From an uncultured Bacilli bacterium (lineage in GTDB: Bacteria; Bacillota_I; Bacilli_A; RF39; UBA660), in assembly GCA_934162285.1 (NCBI GenBank), contig CAKPHY010000006.1, positions 1 through 64,000 of the forward strand: a DNA stretch of 64,000 nucleotides, read 5' to 3'. Shown piece by piece: positions 36,077-44,326 of the stretch; the first letter of the stretch is position 1; every line of letters starts with the position of its first letter. The notes beneath the pieces are model-generated. The model had not been told where the DNA came from and did no database searches. It saw only the letters and a program-made list of their open reading frames with translations. The position numbers and the translations under genes are program-made.

Positions 36077-36104
36077 CAAAAAAAAGCAGGTTTTATTCTG
36101 CTTC
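36077..36104 (-). terminator. terminator of ssb
   Basis: On the minus strand AAGCAG-AATAAAAC-CTGCTT is followed by T8, enclosing the ssb stop codon. Confidence 0.82.
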
Positions 36105-36283
36105 TTTAGCTCTGTTATTTGATAAAAATGTAACTTTTTCAGCTACTAGTTCCATTACATGTTGATTATGATCTTCAAGTTCTATTGTTCGTGTTTGAAG
36201 TCTTCCTTTTATTCCGACTAGATCACCTTTTCGAACGTATTCTACTGTATTTTCAGCTACTCCTTTCCACAAAACGCAAGAGA
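36093..36283 (-). CDS. ssb: single-stranded DNA-binding protein, 3' exon
   Basis: This 191-base exon codes for SCVLWKGVAENTVEYVRKGD and on to the C-terminus NNRAKEAE, the second half of an SSB OB-fold. Joined to the 5' exon at 38920-39064, it gives a 111-residue SSB (145 + 191 bases, exactly 112 codons with stop) with a continuous DFISCVLWKG junction. Short SSBs without the acidic DDDIPF tail exist, as in SsbB types. SSB coats single-stranded DNA in replication and repair. A TTG-initiated frame also runs from the intron into this exon but would not make an OB-fold. Expression depends on removal of the intron from the transcript. Confidence 0.9.
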
Positions 36284-36330
36284 ATAGCGATAGGTAAATT
36301 TTTGATATAATCTCCAATTTTTCCCCCGCT

Positions 36331-36366
36331 CCACACCGTACGTGAGACTTTCACCTCATACGGCGT
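36331..36366 (-). ncRNA. group II intron domain V
   Basis: The minus strand reads CGCCGTATGAGGTGAAAG followed by TCTCACGTACGGTG, the typical domain V hairpin with GAAA-type tetraloop region and AGC-like catalytic neighbourhood. Domain VI follows up to 36284. Confidence 0.82.
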
Positions 36367-36425
36367 TCCATCAAAAATTTAATTATTTATTGTTTTAATA
36401 TTAACTTAATATATTTTTCTTTATC

Positions 36426-38231
36426 TTATATAGGCTGCAGCCCAGCCTGATTTCTTAATTTATTAACCTTATCAGTTTGTTCTTTATTCAAAGAATATTC
36501 TTTTAAATAACGGTTAATTGTATTTTTATCCTTGGCATGAATTAATTTATGAATATCTTCATGTAATATTATCAAATTTTCATATTTGTCGGTTCCACCT
36601 AAATGTTTAGGAATTTTATGATGACAATGTATTTCATCATATTCAAGTGTAGTTTTAAGAACTGCACATTTCCCATATTGAGATGTATATTTTGATATTC
36701 TATTATCCATATATTCAACTGACTCAAACTCATTTATATTACTTGCAAGTTTATGCATAATAGTTGTATTTAATTCTAATTCCTTATGTATTAAAGACCT
36801 ACCTTCTTCAGTATATTTGTTTATTAGCTTATTTTTATACATCGGATGTTTAGTTTTAATATAACCAATCGGACATATTACTCTATTATTTATATATCTA
36901 ATTTGAGCACTCTTACCATATCTTCGTTTTATATACCCATTTTCGATTTTTCCATATTTTGATAACCTATCACCCAGTCTTATTTTCAATATGTTATTTA
37001 TCTGATATGAAATATTATCACAATCTTCATTTATATCAGTTGCATATTGATAATAATTATGAATTCCCCATACTGTAGAATTATATAAATTTACATATTT
37101 ATATTCATCTTTAGTATGTTTAACCTTTTCCAACTTAATAATTATGTGTTTTAATTCAGTAATAATTCTTTCTTTAGATTTGTTATTCATACATGACTTT
37201 ACGACATAACTATTTCTTTTTGGAATAACTTTCAATTTAAACCCTAGAAATTCTGAATAATTCATCTTTAAATTAGTTATTTTTGATTTTTCCATAGATA
37301 TGTCAAGTTTTAATCTATCTTTTAACCATAATTTAGTAGCTACAAATATTTTCTTGGCTTCATTATAATTTTTGCAAAAGATTTTGAAATCATCTGCATA
37401 TCTTACAATATACATTTCTTTTAAATTGCTTCTTCTTAACGCTCTATATTGATTACTCTTAATTAAAACACCTTTATTATTAACTCCACAACTATAATCA
37501 TTTTTGACAGGAAAACTTTCCCATTGACTAGATATCCACCAATCTAATTCATTCAAAACAATATTCGATAGAAGTGGTGACAAAATTCCTCCTTGTGGAG
37601 TTCCTTTATCACTTTTAATTATTGCTCCATCTGGCATATGGATTGGAGTTTTTAAAATTATTTTTAAGATTTTTAATAATTTTTTATCTCTTATTCCAAA
37701 TCGCCAAATTTGTCTTAATAATTTATTGTGATTTACATTATCAAAGAAACTTTTTATATCTATATCAACTACATAATGCAATTGTTGCTGTTGCATCATT
37801 CTATAACATTGAGCAAGTGCATGTTCTATACTTCTATTCGGTCTAAATCCATTACTTCTTTCGTGAAATTTAGCCTCGCAAATAGGTTCCAAAACCTGCA
37901 AAATACATTGTTGTATTATTCTATCCCATATTGTTGGAATACCTAAAGGTCTTAATTTCCCATTATGTTTGGGAATTTCTATTCTTCTTATTGCTTTTGG
38001 TATATAATTTTTAAATTTTTTCTTCACATAATAAATATATTTATCTTGAGATAATTTTTCAATATCTTTTATTGTTCTATTATCAGTACCACTAGTATTA
38101 ATACCAGTATTCTTTTTAATATTCCGATAAGCCAATAATATATTTTCTTTACTTGTTATTAAGTCCATCAAGTTATTAAACTTTCTATTATTACAGCTAT
38201 CTTGATATAATTTATCAAAAATATTTATCAA
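36426..38231 (-). CDS. ltrA: group II intron reverse transcriptase/maturase with HNH endonuclease
   Basis: The 601-residue intron-encoded protein helps the intron RNA fold (maturase) and copies it into new DNA sites (retrohoming). The reverse transcriptase domain (about 60-330) has the catalytic YADD in MYIVRYADDFKIFC, plus RPLGIPTIWDRIIQQ and GTPQGGILSPLLSNI. The maturase (X) domain covers about 350-450. The C-terminal HNH endonuclease (about 530-580) shows CHHKIPKHLGGTDKYENL with further His. A TTG opens the frame at 38231; the ribosome binding site is weak, as is usual for intron ORFs. It appears intact. Confidence 0.93.
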   Translation of the reverse strand: MINIFDKLYQDSCNNRKFNNLMDLITSKENILLAYRNIKKNTGINTSGTDNRTIKDIEKLSQDKYIYYVKKKFKNYIPKAIRRIEIPKHNGKLRPLGIPTIWDRIIQQCILQVLEPICEAKFHERSNGFRPNRSIEHALAQCYRMMQQQQLHYVVDIDIKSFFDNVNHNKLLRQIWRFGIRDKKLLKILKIILKTPIHMPDGAIIKSDKGTPQGGILSPLLSNIVLNELDWWISSQWESFPVKNDYSCGVNNKGVLIKSNQYRALRRSNLKEMYIVRYADDFKIFCKNYNEAKKIFVATKLWLKDRLKLDISMEKSKITNLKMNYSEFLGFKLKVIPKRNSYVVKSCMNNKSKERIITELKHIIIKLEKVKHTKDEYKYVNLYNSTVWGIHNYYQYATDINEDCDNISYQINNILKIRLGDRLSKYGKIENGYIKRRYGKSAQIRYINNRVICPIGYIKTKHPMYKNKLINKYTEEGRSLIHKELELNTTIMHKLASNINEFESVEYMDNRISKYTSQYGKCAVLKTTLEYDEIHCHHKIPKHLGGTDKYENLIILHEDIHKLIHAKDKNTINRYLKEYSLNKEQTDKVNKLRNQAGLQPI

Positions 38232-38919
38232 ATTATAATATTCATTATGCCTTATTTTTGATTTTATTTGTCTTACTCGAATCTATATTTATTAATATTT
38301 CAAATTCTATAATTAAAATTTGACTTGTGGCTATCCCTCCATTATTTATTAACATACTTCATAGGTACTATGCCACTACTCTCACTTTGATTAAGATAAT
38401 TTATGTATTCATTATCAATACTTCATAGATTTGTAATCATCTCCGTATTCAAAGCTTTCCACGTTCCAATATTTCTATCTTTACATATACCCTTAGGTGC
38501 TTTCTTTAAGCCTGTATGCTTGATAGTGCCTATAACACTATATGGATTTTCATAACTTCAATTTTTACTAATCCACACATACTGCAAATTATTGCAATAT
38601 ACATTTCTATATATTAACCGTTTAGACCCGTACATTCAAAAGTTCGTCAGTATTAAATACATCCTCACCATAGATATTTTATAGACATCCGGCCTATCAA
38701 TTACACCATCTACCTCTAGATAGCTTTCGTAAGATAAATCTTTTACGGTAATTTTCAACCGACTTCACCGAGCTTTTAACATTTATTTATTACACAACAA
38801 ATGCTAATCGGAGTATTAATGAGTCATTTCAAGGCGTTACCCTATCATTCTAACATTCGAAATATCAGTTTTCCTATTATAAATAGTAATTAAGCTTTTC
38901 ACTTAATAACGTGTCGCAC
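38232..38919 (-). other. intron domains I-III (non-coding)
   Basis: This 688-base stretch holds the structured 5' part of the intron RNA. It has no gene. Exon-binding sequence 1 should pair with the exon end AGATTTTA; an AGATATTTTA-type candidate on the plus strand near 38675 would fit, but I cannot confirm the pairing by eye. Confidence 0.75.
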
Positions 38920-39064
38920 TAAAATCTGTATCATATTCACCATTAACATTTTTATAACTCCTTGGTACTGCTAATGTTAAATTAGTTACCTTATTTCCAT
39001 TTTCAGTTTCCTTTAATTCGGGATCACGTACTACTCTTCCAACAATAACTGATTGATTTAACAT
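38920..39064 (-). CDS. ssb: single-stranded DNA-binding protein, 5' exon
   Basis: The 145-base exon codes for MLNQSVIVGRVVRDPELKET and TNLTLAVPRSYKNVNGEYDTDF, the start of an SSB OB-fold. Read without splicing it stops soon after, at TAA following SATRY. The start follows AAGGAGGAAAAC, and the promoter lies at 39094-39121. It must be joined to the 3' exon at 36093 for a complete protein. Confidence 0.9.
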
Positions 39065-39093
39065 TGTTTTCCTCCTTTCAACAATAGTTTAGC

Positions 39094-39121
39094 ATTATAA
39101 ATAATGTTAATCAAAAGACAA
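39094..39121 (-). promoter_or_regulatory. promoter of ssb
   Basis: On the minus strand TTGTCT, a 16-base spacer and TATAAT precede the ssb start by about 30 bases. Confidence 0.65.
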
Positions 39122-39149
39122 TTTTCGTCTTTTTTTGACGTTTTTTCAA

Positions 39150-39185
39150 CAAAAAAAGTTTATCTTTTTAGCAAAAATAAACTTC
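39150..39185 (-). terminator. terminator of sufB
   Basis: On the minus strand AAGTTTATTTTT-GCT-AAAAAGATAAACTT followed by T-run lies between sufB and ssb. Confidence 0.8.
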
Positions 39186-39218
39186 GTATCTTTTTTTATA
39201 ACCAATAAATTAAAACTG

Positions 39219-40529
39219 TTAAAAATAACTTTTCATTAAAGAATTTAATTCAACAGCATATTCCATTGGTAATTCTTCTTTAAATTTCTCAATAAAACCC
39301 ATTATTAATAATTCTTTGGCTTTTTCTTCACTAATACCTCTACTCATTAAGTAAAATAGCTTTTCTTCACTTATTCTTGAAACAGTTGCCTCATGTTCAA
39401 TACTTGATGAACATGAATTATCAATATTTTTAGGAATAGTGTCACTCTTAGATAAAGGATCTAATATTAATGTATCACATTTTACATAAGCTATAGAGTT
39501 TTGAGCTTTACTGCTAATGTTTACTATTCCACGGTATGTCGAATTACCACCATTTAAAGCAATAGACTTGCTAATGATTGAACTTTTAGTATCCGGTGCC
39601 AAATGAATCATTTTAGCACCAGCATCTTGAATTTGACCATTAGTAGCAACGGCAATAGAAATACAGTTACCACTAGCTCCACGACCATTTAAAATACAAG
39701 ATGGATATTTCATATTGACTTTAGAACCAACATTACCATCTATCCATTCCATTACACCATTTTCAGAAACTATAGCCCGTTTAGTCACTAGATTATAAAC
39801 ATCTTTCGACCAGTTTTGAATAGTTGTATAACGACATCTAGCATTCTTTTTAACATATATTTCAACTACGGCTGCATGCAAAGAATCACTTGTATAAGTA
39901 GGTGCAGTACAACCTTCCATATAATGAAGATCACTATTTTCATCTACTATAATGATAGTTCTTTCAAACTGTCCCATGTTTTTAGTATTAATTCTAAAAT
40001 AACTCTGAAGAGGACGATCAATTTTAGTATTTGGTGGTATATATATAAATGTTCCCCCACTCCATACAGCACTATTTAAAGCTGTATACTTGTTTTCATC
40101 ATATTTTACTAAATTATTAAAATATTCTTTAAAAAGCTCAGGATATTTTTTTAAAGCCGTATCCGTATCACAAAAAATAACATTTTTTTCATCAAGTTCT
40201 TTTAACATGTTATGATAAATAACTTCACTTTCGTATTGAGCTTTAACACCATCTAAATACTTTTTTTCAGCATCTATTAAACCAATTTTATCAAATGTTT
40301 CATGAATATTACTAGGAAGTTCATCCCAAGAATCTTTAATACCATCAACAACTTTTTTATAATAATTAATATCATCAAAATCAATTTTCAATTCTGGTCC
40401 AAATGTAGGATTACTAAGTTCTAGAAATTTTTTATAAGCATTGATTCTAAAATCAAGCATCCATTTAGGTTCACCTTTGATTTTAGAAATTTCTCTTATT
40501 TTTTTCTGTGAAAGTCCAAGATCATTCAT
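39219..40529 (-). CDS. sufB: Fe-S cluster assembly protein SufB
   Basis: SufB is the scaffold-type subunit of the SUF iron-sulfur assembly complex and works with SufC/SufD. The 436-residue product shows the family's blocks: [16 protein letters not shown] near the start, [10 protein letters not shown], the central repeated beta-helix with MEGCTAPTY and [15 protein letters not shown], and the C-terminal [21 protein letters not shown] with [11 protein letters not shown]. The ATG at 40529 follows GGGAAGTGAAACTT; an ATG 63 bases upstream lies inside sufU. It starts five bases after the sufU stop. SufC, SufD and SufS are not in this window next to it, so the SUF genes are split up in this genome. 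Confidence 0.95.
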   Translation of the reverse strand: MNDLGLSQKKIREISKIKGEPKWMLDFRINAYKKFLELSNPTFGPELKIDFDDINYYKKVVDGIKDSWDELPSNIHETFDKIGLIDAEKKYLDGVKAQYESEVIYHNMLKELDEKNVIFCDTDTALKKYPELFKEYFNNLVKYDENKYTALNSAVWSGGTFIYIPPNTKIDRPLQSYFRINTKNMGQFERTIIIVDENSDLHYMEGCTAPTYTSDSLHAAVVEIYVKKNARCRYTTIQNWSKDVYNLVTKRAIVSENGVMEWIDGNVGSKVNMKYPSCILNGRGASGNCISIAVATNGQIQDAGAKMIHLAPDTKSSIISKSIALNGGNSTYRGIVNISSKAQNSIAYVKCDTLILDPLSKSDTIPKNIDNSCSSSIEHEATVSRISEEKLFYLMSRGISEEKAKELLIMGFIEKFKEELPMEYAVELNSLMKSYF

Positions 40530-40534
40530 AAGTT

Positions 40535-40960
40535 TCACTTCCCTAACTCTTCTAAAACTCTTTTTATTCCCCACCAAGGAAGTAAAGCACATTTTTTACG
40601 ATTTGGTTGTTTGGCTATGTCTTCATAAACTAAAGCTTCTTCTAATTCTTCACTATTAAATTCTTCTTCGTTAATCATTTTTTCATAATTAGTTAATATA
40701 CTTTTTACATCTTCAAGTTTTTTACCAATTAAAGTATTAATCATAATTGAAGTAGCACTAGTGCAAATAGCACAAGCTTCGCCATCAAAACGTATATCCT
40801 CTATTTTATTATCAACTACTTTAACCATTAAATTGATTTCATCAATGCAGCTTTCATTATTCATGTTTACTTTTATATAAGAATCATCATCTATAAGACC
40901 ACGATTAGTTGGATTTTGATAATTTTCTAAAATAATTGTTCTTTTTAAATTTTGATCCAT
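40535..40960 (-). CDS. sufU: SufU Fe-S cluster assembly protein
   Basis: SufU in Gram-positive bacteria accepts sulfur from SufS with zinc help and supplies the SUF machinery. The 141-residue protein keeps three conserved Cys: [12 protein letters not shown] (about 62-66), and KKCALLPW (about 123), plus the Asp-rich N-terminal [12 protein letters not shown]. Length and motif order match the family. The start follows GGTGATTTAA. It is the first gene of a two-gene sufU-sufB unit with a strong promoter. Confidence 0.93.
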   Translation of the reverse strand: MDQNLKRTIILENYQNPTNRGLIDDDSYIKVNMNNESCIDEINLMVKVVDNKIEDIRFDGEACAICTSATSIMINTLIGKKLEDVKSILTNYEKMINEEEFNSEELEEALVYEDIAKQPNRKKCALLPWWGIKRVLEELGK

Positions 40961-40976
40961 TTAAATCACCAAAAAC

Positions 40977-41005
40977 ATTATAGTATAATAATCAAGTTTT
41001 ATCAA
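40977..41005 (-). promoter_or_regulatory. promoter of sufU-sufB
   Basis: On the minus strand TTGATA, a 17-base spacer and TATAAT fit the consensus closely. It is divergent from the promoter at 41016. Confidence 0.8.
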
Positions 41006-41015
41006 GAAAAAAGCC

Positions 41016-41043
41016 TTGAATTTATTATATAAAATTATATAAT
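41016..41043 (+). promoter_or_regulatory. promoter of the CDP-alcohol phosphatidyltransferase gene
   Basis: TTGAAT, a 16-base spacer and TATAAT, with GAGGTGAT following within ten bases. Confidence 0.75.
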
Positions 41044-41061
41044 ATGTAATGAGGTGATAAA

Positions 41062-41844
41062 ACGAAAAAAGCTTATCTTGAAATTAAAGAAGAATTTTTA
41101 AAAGAAAAGAAATTGAAAAAAAGTTTTAAGGAAAAAATTCCCAACATATTAACACTGTCGAGAGGCTTTGCCCCTTTAGTTGTTGTACCCTTAATTATGA
41201 CTGGAAATATCGTTCCCGGATTAATTGCTGGCTGTTTATTCGCAAGTACCGACTTTTTTGATGGGCTTTTAGCAAGGAAATTCAATGCATCTTCGACATT
41301 CGGGCAAAAATTAGATCCTATATGTGATAAAATTTTTGCCGTATCGCTTCTAGGTAGTGCTGCTATTATTAACCCTTTATTAATGCTAAATATTGTCCTA
41401 GAAGTATTAATAAGTGCTATAAATATTAAATCATTAGAAAAAGACAACAAACCTAAAACTACTATCCTCGGTAAAATTAAAACGTTCTTGTTATCTTTAA
41501 ATATTCTTGCAACCTTAATTCCTGGAGTAAGTAAAATTACTTCTGATGTTCTAATTGCAATAACATTATTATGCCAAATGGCAACAGCTGCCGAATATGC
41601 GAAGATTGATAAACAAAAAGACATAACTAAAAACTCCAAAAACAGTATAAATACTTCTAATGAAGATAAAAAAGAAAAAGTTAAAACTAAAGAAAAAGAA
41701 ATGACAAATTCGAAGTCAAAAACCCCTTCCAAGAAAATAATTAGAAGAAAGCAAAAAATTGAATTGTTAAAATATAAAAAATCATTACTGGTCCCCGAAA
41801 AAGAAAAAGTTTATACAAAACATCATGAAAAAAACAGATCTTAA
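41062..41844 (+). CDS. CDP-alcohol phosphatidyltransferase family protein
   Basis: These membrane enzymes move a phosphatidyl group from CDP-diacylglycerol to an alcohol such as glycerol phosphate. The signature D-x2-D-G-x2-A-R-x8-G-x3-D-x3-D is complete as DFFDGLLARKF ... GQKLDPICDK. Hydrophobic segments follow (roughly residues 40-60, 95-115, 140-175). The C-terminal 70 residues are Lys/Glu-rich and not part of the fold. The likely start is unusual: the ribosome binding site GAGGTGAT at 41051 is followed at the usual distance by ACG at 41062, in frame; the first AUG/GUG/UUG-type codon (TTG 41113) is 55 bases away without its own site. PgsA or a related enzyme is possible. Confidence 0.82.
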   Translation, partial: TKKAYLEIKEEFLKEKKLKKSFKEKIPNILTLSRGFAPLVVVPLIMTGNIVPGLIAGCLFASTDFFDGLLARKFNASSTFGQKLDPICDKIFAVSLLGSAAIINPLLMLNIVLEVLISAINIKSLEKDNKPKTTILGKIKTFLLSLNILATLIPGVSKITSDVLIAITLLCQMATAAEYAKIDKQKDITKNSKNSINTSNEDKKEKVKTKEKEMTNSKSKTPSKKIIRRKQKIELLKYKKSLLVPEKEKVYTKHHEKNRS

Positions 41845-41862
41845 ATTTTAGATCTGTTTTTA
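41830..41862. terminator. bidirectional terminator
   Basis: AAAACAGATCT ... AGATCTGTTTT with T-runs on both sides serves the plus-strand phosphatidyltransferase gene and possibly gatD on the minus strand. Confidence 0.85.
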
Positions 41863-41899
41863 GTTTGAAATAAATATTATAAGTTTAGATTTTTATATT

Positions 41900-42613
41900 T
41901 TAACTAATATATTCCGAATAATAGTTTTTTAGAAATTCTTGATATGCGTTTTCTTCTAAATTTAAAGGTATTTTTTTGATAGTAAAATTAGGATCTTTAA
42001 ATTTTATTAGTTCCTTTATAAAATATCTTAAAAACTCAGGATTTCTTGCTAATAAAGGCCCTAGTAAATAAGTGCCATAAAAATGATATTCATTATAACC
42101 TTCATTAACATCATTTTGATTATTTCCTGCACCCTTAATGCTTTGAAAAAAAGGATGTTGATTATTTACTATAAAACTATTTCTATTATTAAATCCAAGA
42201 ATATAAGAAGAAATCAAAACTGTTTTGTACAAAGCTTCATCAACAATTCGTTTGTCACTTGTTTTTGCAGAATAAGAAAATACTTCTAAAGCCTTTATTT
42301 GATCTATTTCTTTACCAAATAATTCTATAGCATTTCCTGTTGCTAAAACAAATTTTCCACTTAATATAAATTCTTTCATTTCTTCTTTATATTTTTTCAA
42401 ATGTTCTAAAGCTAATAGTTGATTTTTCTCACTACCTGATCCCACATAAATTAAATCGACATCAGTTAAATCAATTTCATCATCTAAAGTAGAAAATTTT
42501 AAGGAAACGTCAATATCTAGTGATTCTAATGATTTTTTTAAAACTTTTACATTTCCACTTTCACCATATAAATTTAAAAGATCATAATATAAATATAAAA
42601 TAGTTATTTTCAT
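41900..42613 (-). CDS. gatD: GatD-like glutamine amidotransferase-fold protein (copy 1)
   Basis: GatD is the glutaminase partner of MurT; together they amidate the alpha-carboxyl of D-Glu in lipid II. The 237-residue fold is clear: YLYYDLLNLYGESGNVKVL at the start, VGSGSEKNQ, ATGNAIELFG and EYHFYGTYLLGPLLARNP. Both catalytic residues known from S. aureus GatD are changed: the Cys in ICGGYQ corresponds to Gly in ATGNAIE, and the His in GTYLHGP corresponds to Leu in GTYLLGP. It may not release ammonia from glutamine. It overlaps the murT stop in an ATGA and is co-expressed with it. Symbol reflects family, not proven activity. Confidence 0.82.
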   Translation of the reverse strand: MKITILYLYYDLLNLYGESGNVKVLKKSLESLDIDVSLKFSTLDDEIDLTDVDLIYVGSGSEKNQLLALEHLKKYKEEMKEFILSGKFVLATGNAIELFGKEIDQIKALEVFSYSAKTSDKRIVDEALYKTVLISSYILGFNNRNSFIVNNQHPFFQSIKGAGNNQNDVNEGYNEYHFYGTYLLGPLLARNPEFLRYFIKELIKFKDPNFTIKKIPLNLEENAYQEFLKNYYSEYIS

Positions 42614-43932
42614 TTATTTGCACCTTCACTCATCAAATCATAAAATGGTTGAACATAATCAAAATTTACAATAGCATATATGCTTCCACGAGTTTTATTT
42701 TCTATATATCGAGTTGCTTCATCCAATTTTTCAAATGTTACTACCTTATCTTCAAGATCTGCATACTTTAATCTTGTAGCAATATCATAGCGATTAATAC
42801 CTACACATATTATTTTCTCAATTTCTTCTTTTTTCAATAGCTCAAATTCAATATCATATAGCCAAGATAAATCATCAAATTTGTATCGTCTAGATATTTC
42901 TTTCCAACCAATTAGTATTACTTTTTGTCCTTTAAAACGACTAACATATAATAGGGATTGATTGAATGTTGAAGAATTTTCATTTTTATTGTTTAAAATT
43001 GTAATACTTCTATTTTTATAATTGTATTTATTTAATAATTTTTTATTTTTATATATATTATTTATACTAATTCCAATTCTATCATTAGATATTCCTAATA
43101 AAGAGCACATCGTAAAAGCCGCTGCGATATTCGTTATAGCAAATAAAATATTATATGGTATATTTACAATTGTACCATTTATTTTTATATAACATTTATC
43201 ATAATCTATTTTTTCAACTAAATATTCTATTTGAGGTCTTTTGAAATCACATTTTGGGCAGTAGTAATCACCACTATCTTCAAAATCATAATAATTATAC
43301 TCTAACTTAGAGTGACACTTTGGACAATAATTAGTATTTAAACTATTGAATTTTGATACTTTATAAGAGTATTTATTTTTAGCTATACCATAATATGTTA
43401 CCTCGTTTTCTTGTACAAATTGCCTTAAGTTTGGTTCGTCACCATTTAATATTAAGTGCATATCATTGGTTAAAGCTTTTTTTATTTCGTTGGCTACAAT
43501 ATCTGTATTTCCTTGTCTTGGCGGTTGATCTCTTGTAATGTTGGTAATTATCACGTAATTTGGTTTTACCTCTTTAAAAACATATTTTGTGTATCTTTCA
43601 TCTACTTCATAAACTATAATGTCAGCATCAATTTCACCACGTAAATTAGAATTTTCTAAAAGAAGTGTCAATATGCCATATAGTAAATTGGCACCAGATT
43701 CGTTATGCACAACTCGATAGCCATTTTGCCTTAAAACATTAGCAATTGTTGATGAAGTGCTCCCTTTCCCACTGCTACCTGTGACGGCAATTATTGTCTT
43801 TGGCATCTTAAAATATTTGAATATATTTTTATTAATTTTTAGGGCAAATTTACCTGGTAATGAACTACCCTTATGACAAACTCTTCCTACTAAAATAATT
43901 AATTTACTCATTAATATTGTTAAAAAATTCAT
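42610..43932 (-). CDS. murT: MurT-like lipid II isoglutaminyl synthase subunit (copy 1)
   Basis: MurT is a Mur-ligase relative that activates the lipid II D-Glu carboxyl with ATP before amidation. Seen here: ATP P-loop VTGSSGKGSTSST, TRDQPPRQGNTD, a zinc ribbon CPKCHSKLEY ... YCPKCDFKRP inserted as in known MurT, and the C-terminal domain with FDDLSWLYDIEFELL, whose Asp matches the one thought to assist catalysis. Length is 440 residues. It is divergent from a second copy at 44327. The start follows GGAAGTGGTAAT. The gatD gene follows with an ATGA overlap. Confidence 0.92.
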   Translation of the reverse strand: MNFLTILMSKLIILVGRVCHKGSSLPGKFALKINKNIFKYFKMPKTIIAVTGSSGKGSTSSTIANVLRQNGYRVVHNESGANLLYGILTLLLENSNLRGEIDADIIVYEVDERYTKYVFKEVKPNYVIITNITRDQPPRQGNTDIVANEIKKALTNDMHLILNGDEPNLRQFVQENEVTYYGIAKNKYSYKVSKFNSLNTNYCPKCHSKLEYNYYDFEDSGDYYCPKCDFKRPQIEYLVEKIDYDKCYIKINGTIVNIPYNILFAITNIAAAFTMCSLLGISNDRIGISINNIYKNKKLLNKYNYKNRSITILNNKNENSSTFNQSLLYVSRFKGQKVILIGWKEISRRYKFDDLSWLYDIEFELLKKEEIEKIICVGINRYDIATRLKYADLEDKVVTFEKLDEATRYIENKTRGSIYAIVNFDYVQPFYDLMSEGANK

Positions 43933-44068
43933 ATTACCACTTCCATATAAAATATTATAGCATAAATTTTAATATTTTAATTTTTTTTCTAATTATAGCT
44001 TATTTTGTCGAAACCATAATTTTTGTTTTTGAATTGTGTTATAGTGTTTTTGGTGAAAAGGTGAAAAT

Positions 44069-44314
44069 ATGATTAAAGATATAATCTTAAAAAAAGATAA
44101 CTTAAATATTTATTTAGAAAACGAAATTAATGACTCTTTAATGGAGATTCTAAGGAAAAGATTATCGTGTATCATTAGAAATTTTAAAATTTTAAATATC
44201 ACATTTTTTTTAAAAAATATCGATGAAGCTGATCTTAATAAATTTAACAATTTTTCTTATCAATACCCAGATATTAATATTTCCTTTATAGCATCAAGTC
44301 TAGCAAATAATTAA
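44069..44314 (+). CDS. small hypothetical protein upstream of the second murT
   Basis: An 81-residue frame starting MIKDIILKKDNLNIYLENEI and ending SFIASSLANN. The start has AAAAGGTGAAAAT. It is 12 bases before the second murT, and a TATAAT-like box is not obvious. No family recognised; the alternating charged/hydrophobic pattern resembles a STAS-like or small alpha/beta domain, but this is a guess. The divergent first copy has no equivalent gene, so it marks the second operon. Confidence 0.6.
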   Translation: MIKDIILKKDNLNIYLENEINDSLMEILRKRLSCIIRNFKILNITFFLKNIDEADLNKFNNFSYQYPDINISFIASSLANN

Positions 44315-44326
44315 GGAGTTGATAAT

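Larger units (their letters stand above)
36284..38919 (-). mobile_element. group II intron inserted in ssb
   Basis: A 2636-base intron on the same strand as ssb. It begins with GTGCGACACG (consensus GUGYG), ends CTATCGCTAT (consensus AY), and has domain V at 36331-36366. Domains I-III fill 38232-38919 without a gene, and domain IV carries a 601-residue maturase gene. The 5' exon ends in GATTTTA and the 3' exon begins TCTCTTGC; exact removal rejoins the SSB frame. It needs splicing for ssb expression, or a second ssb gene elsewhere. A homing origin is expected from the intron-encoded protein's RT and HNH domains. Confidence 0.92.

Noticed and set aside
36285..36317. A TTG-initiated start running from the intron into the 3' exon of ssb
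   Set aside because: The resulting protein lacks half the OB-fold. The intron boundaries and exact frame restoration explain the sequence better.
37622..37946. Plus-strand frames inside the intron-encoded protein
   Set aside because: They are shadows of the reverse transcriptase gene, with no ribosome binding sites or recognisable domains.
41073..41732. Long hydrophobic reading frame on the minus strand
   Set aside because: It is opposite the CDP-alcohol phosphatidyltransferase, which has its full catalytic motif, promoter and ribosome binding site. The minus frame has neither.
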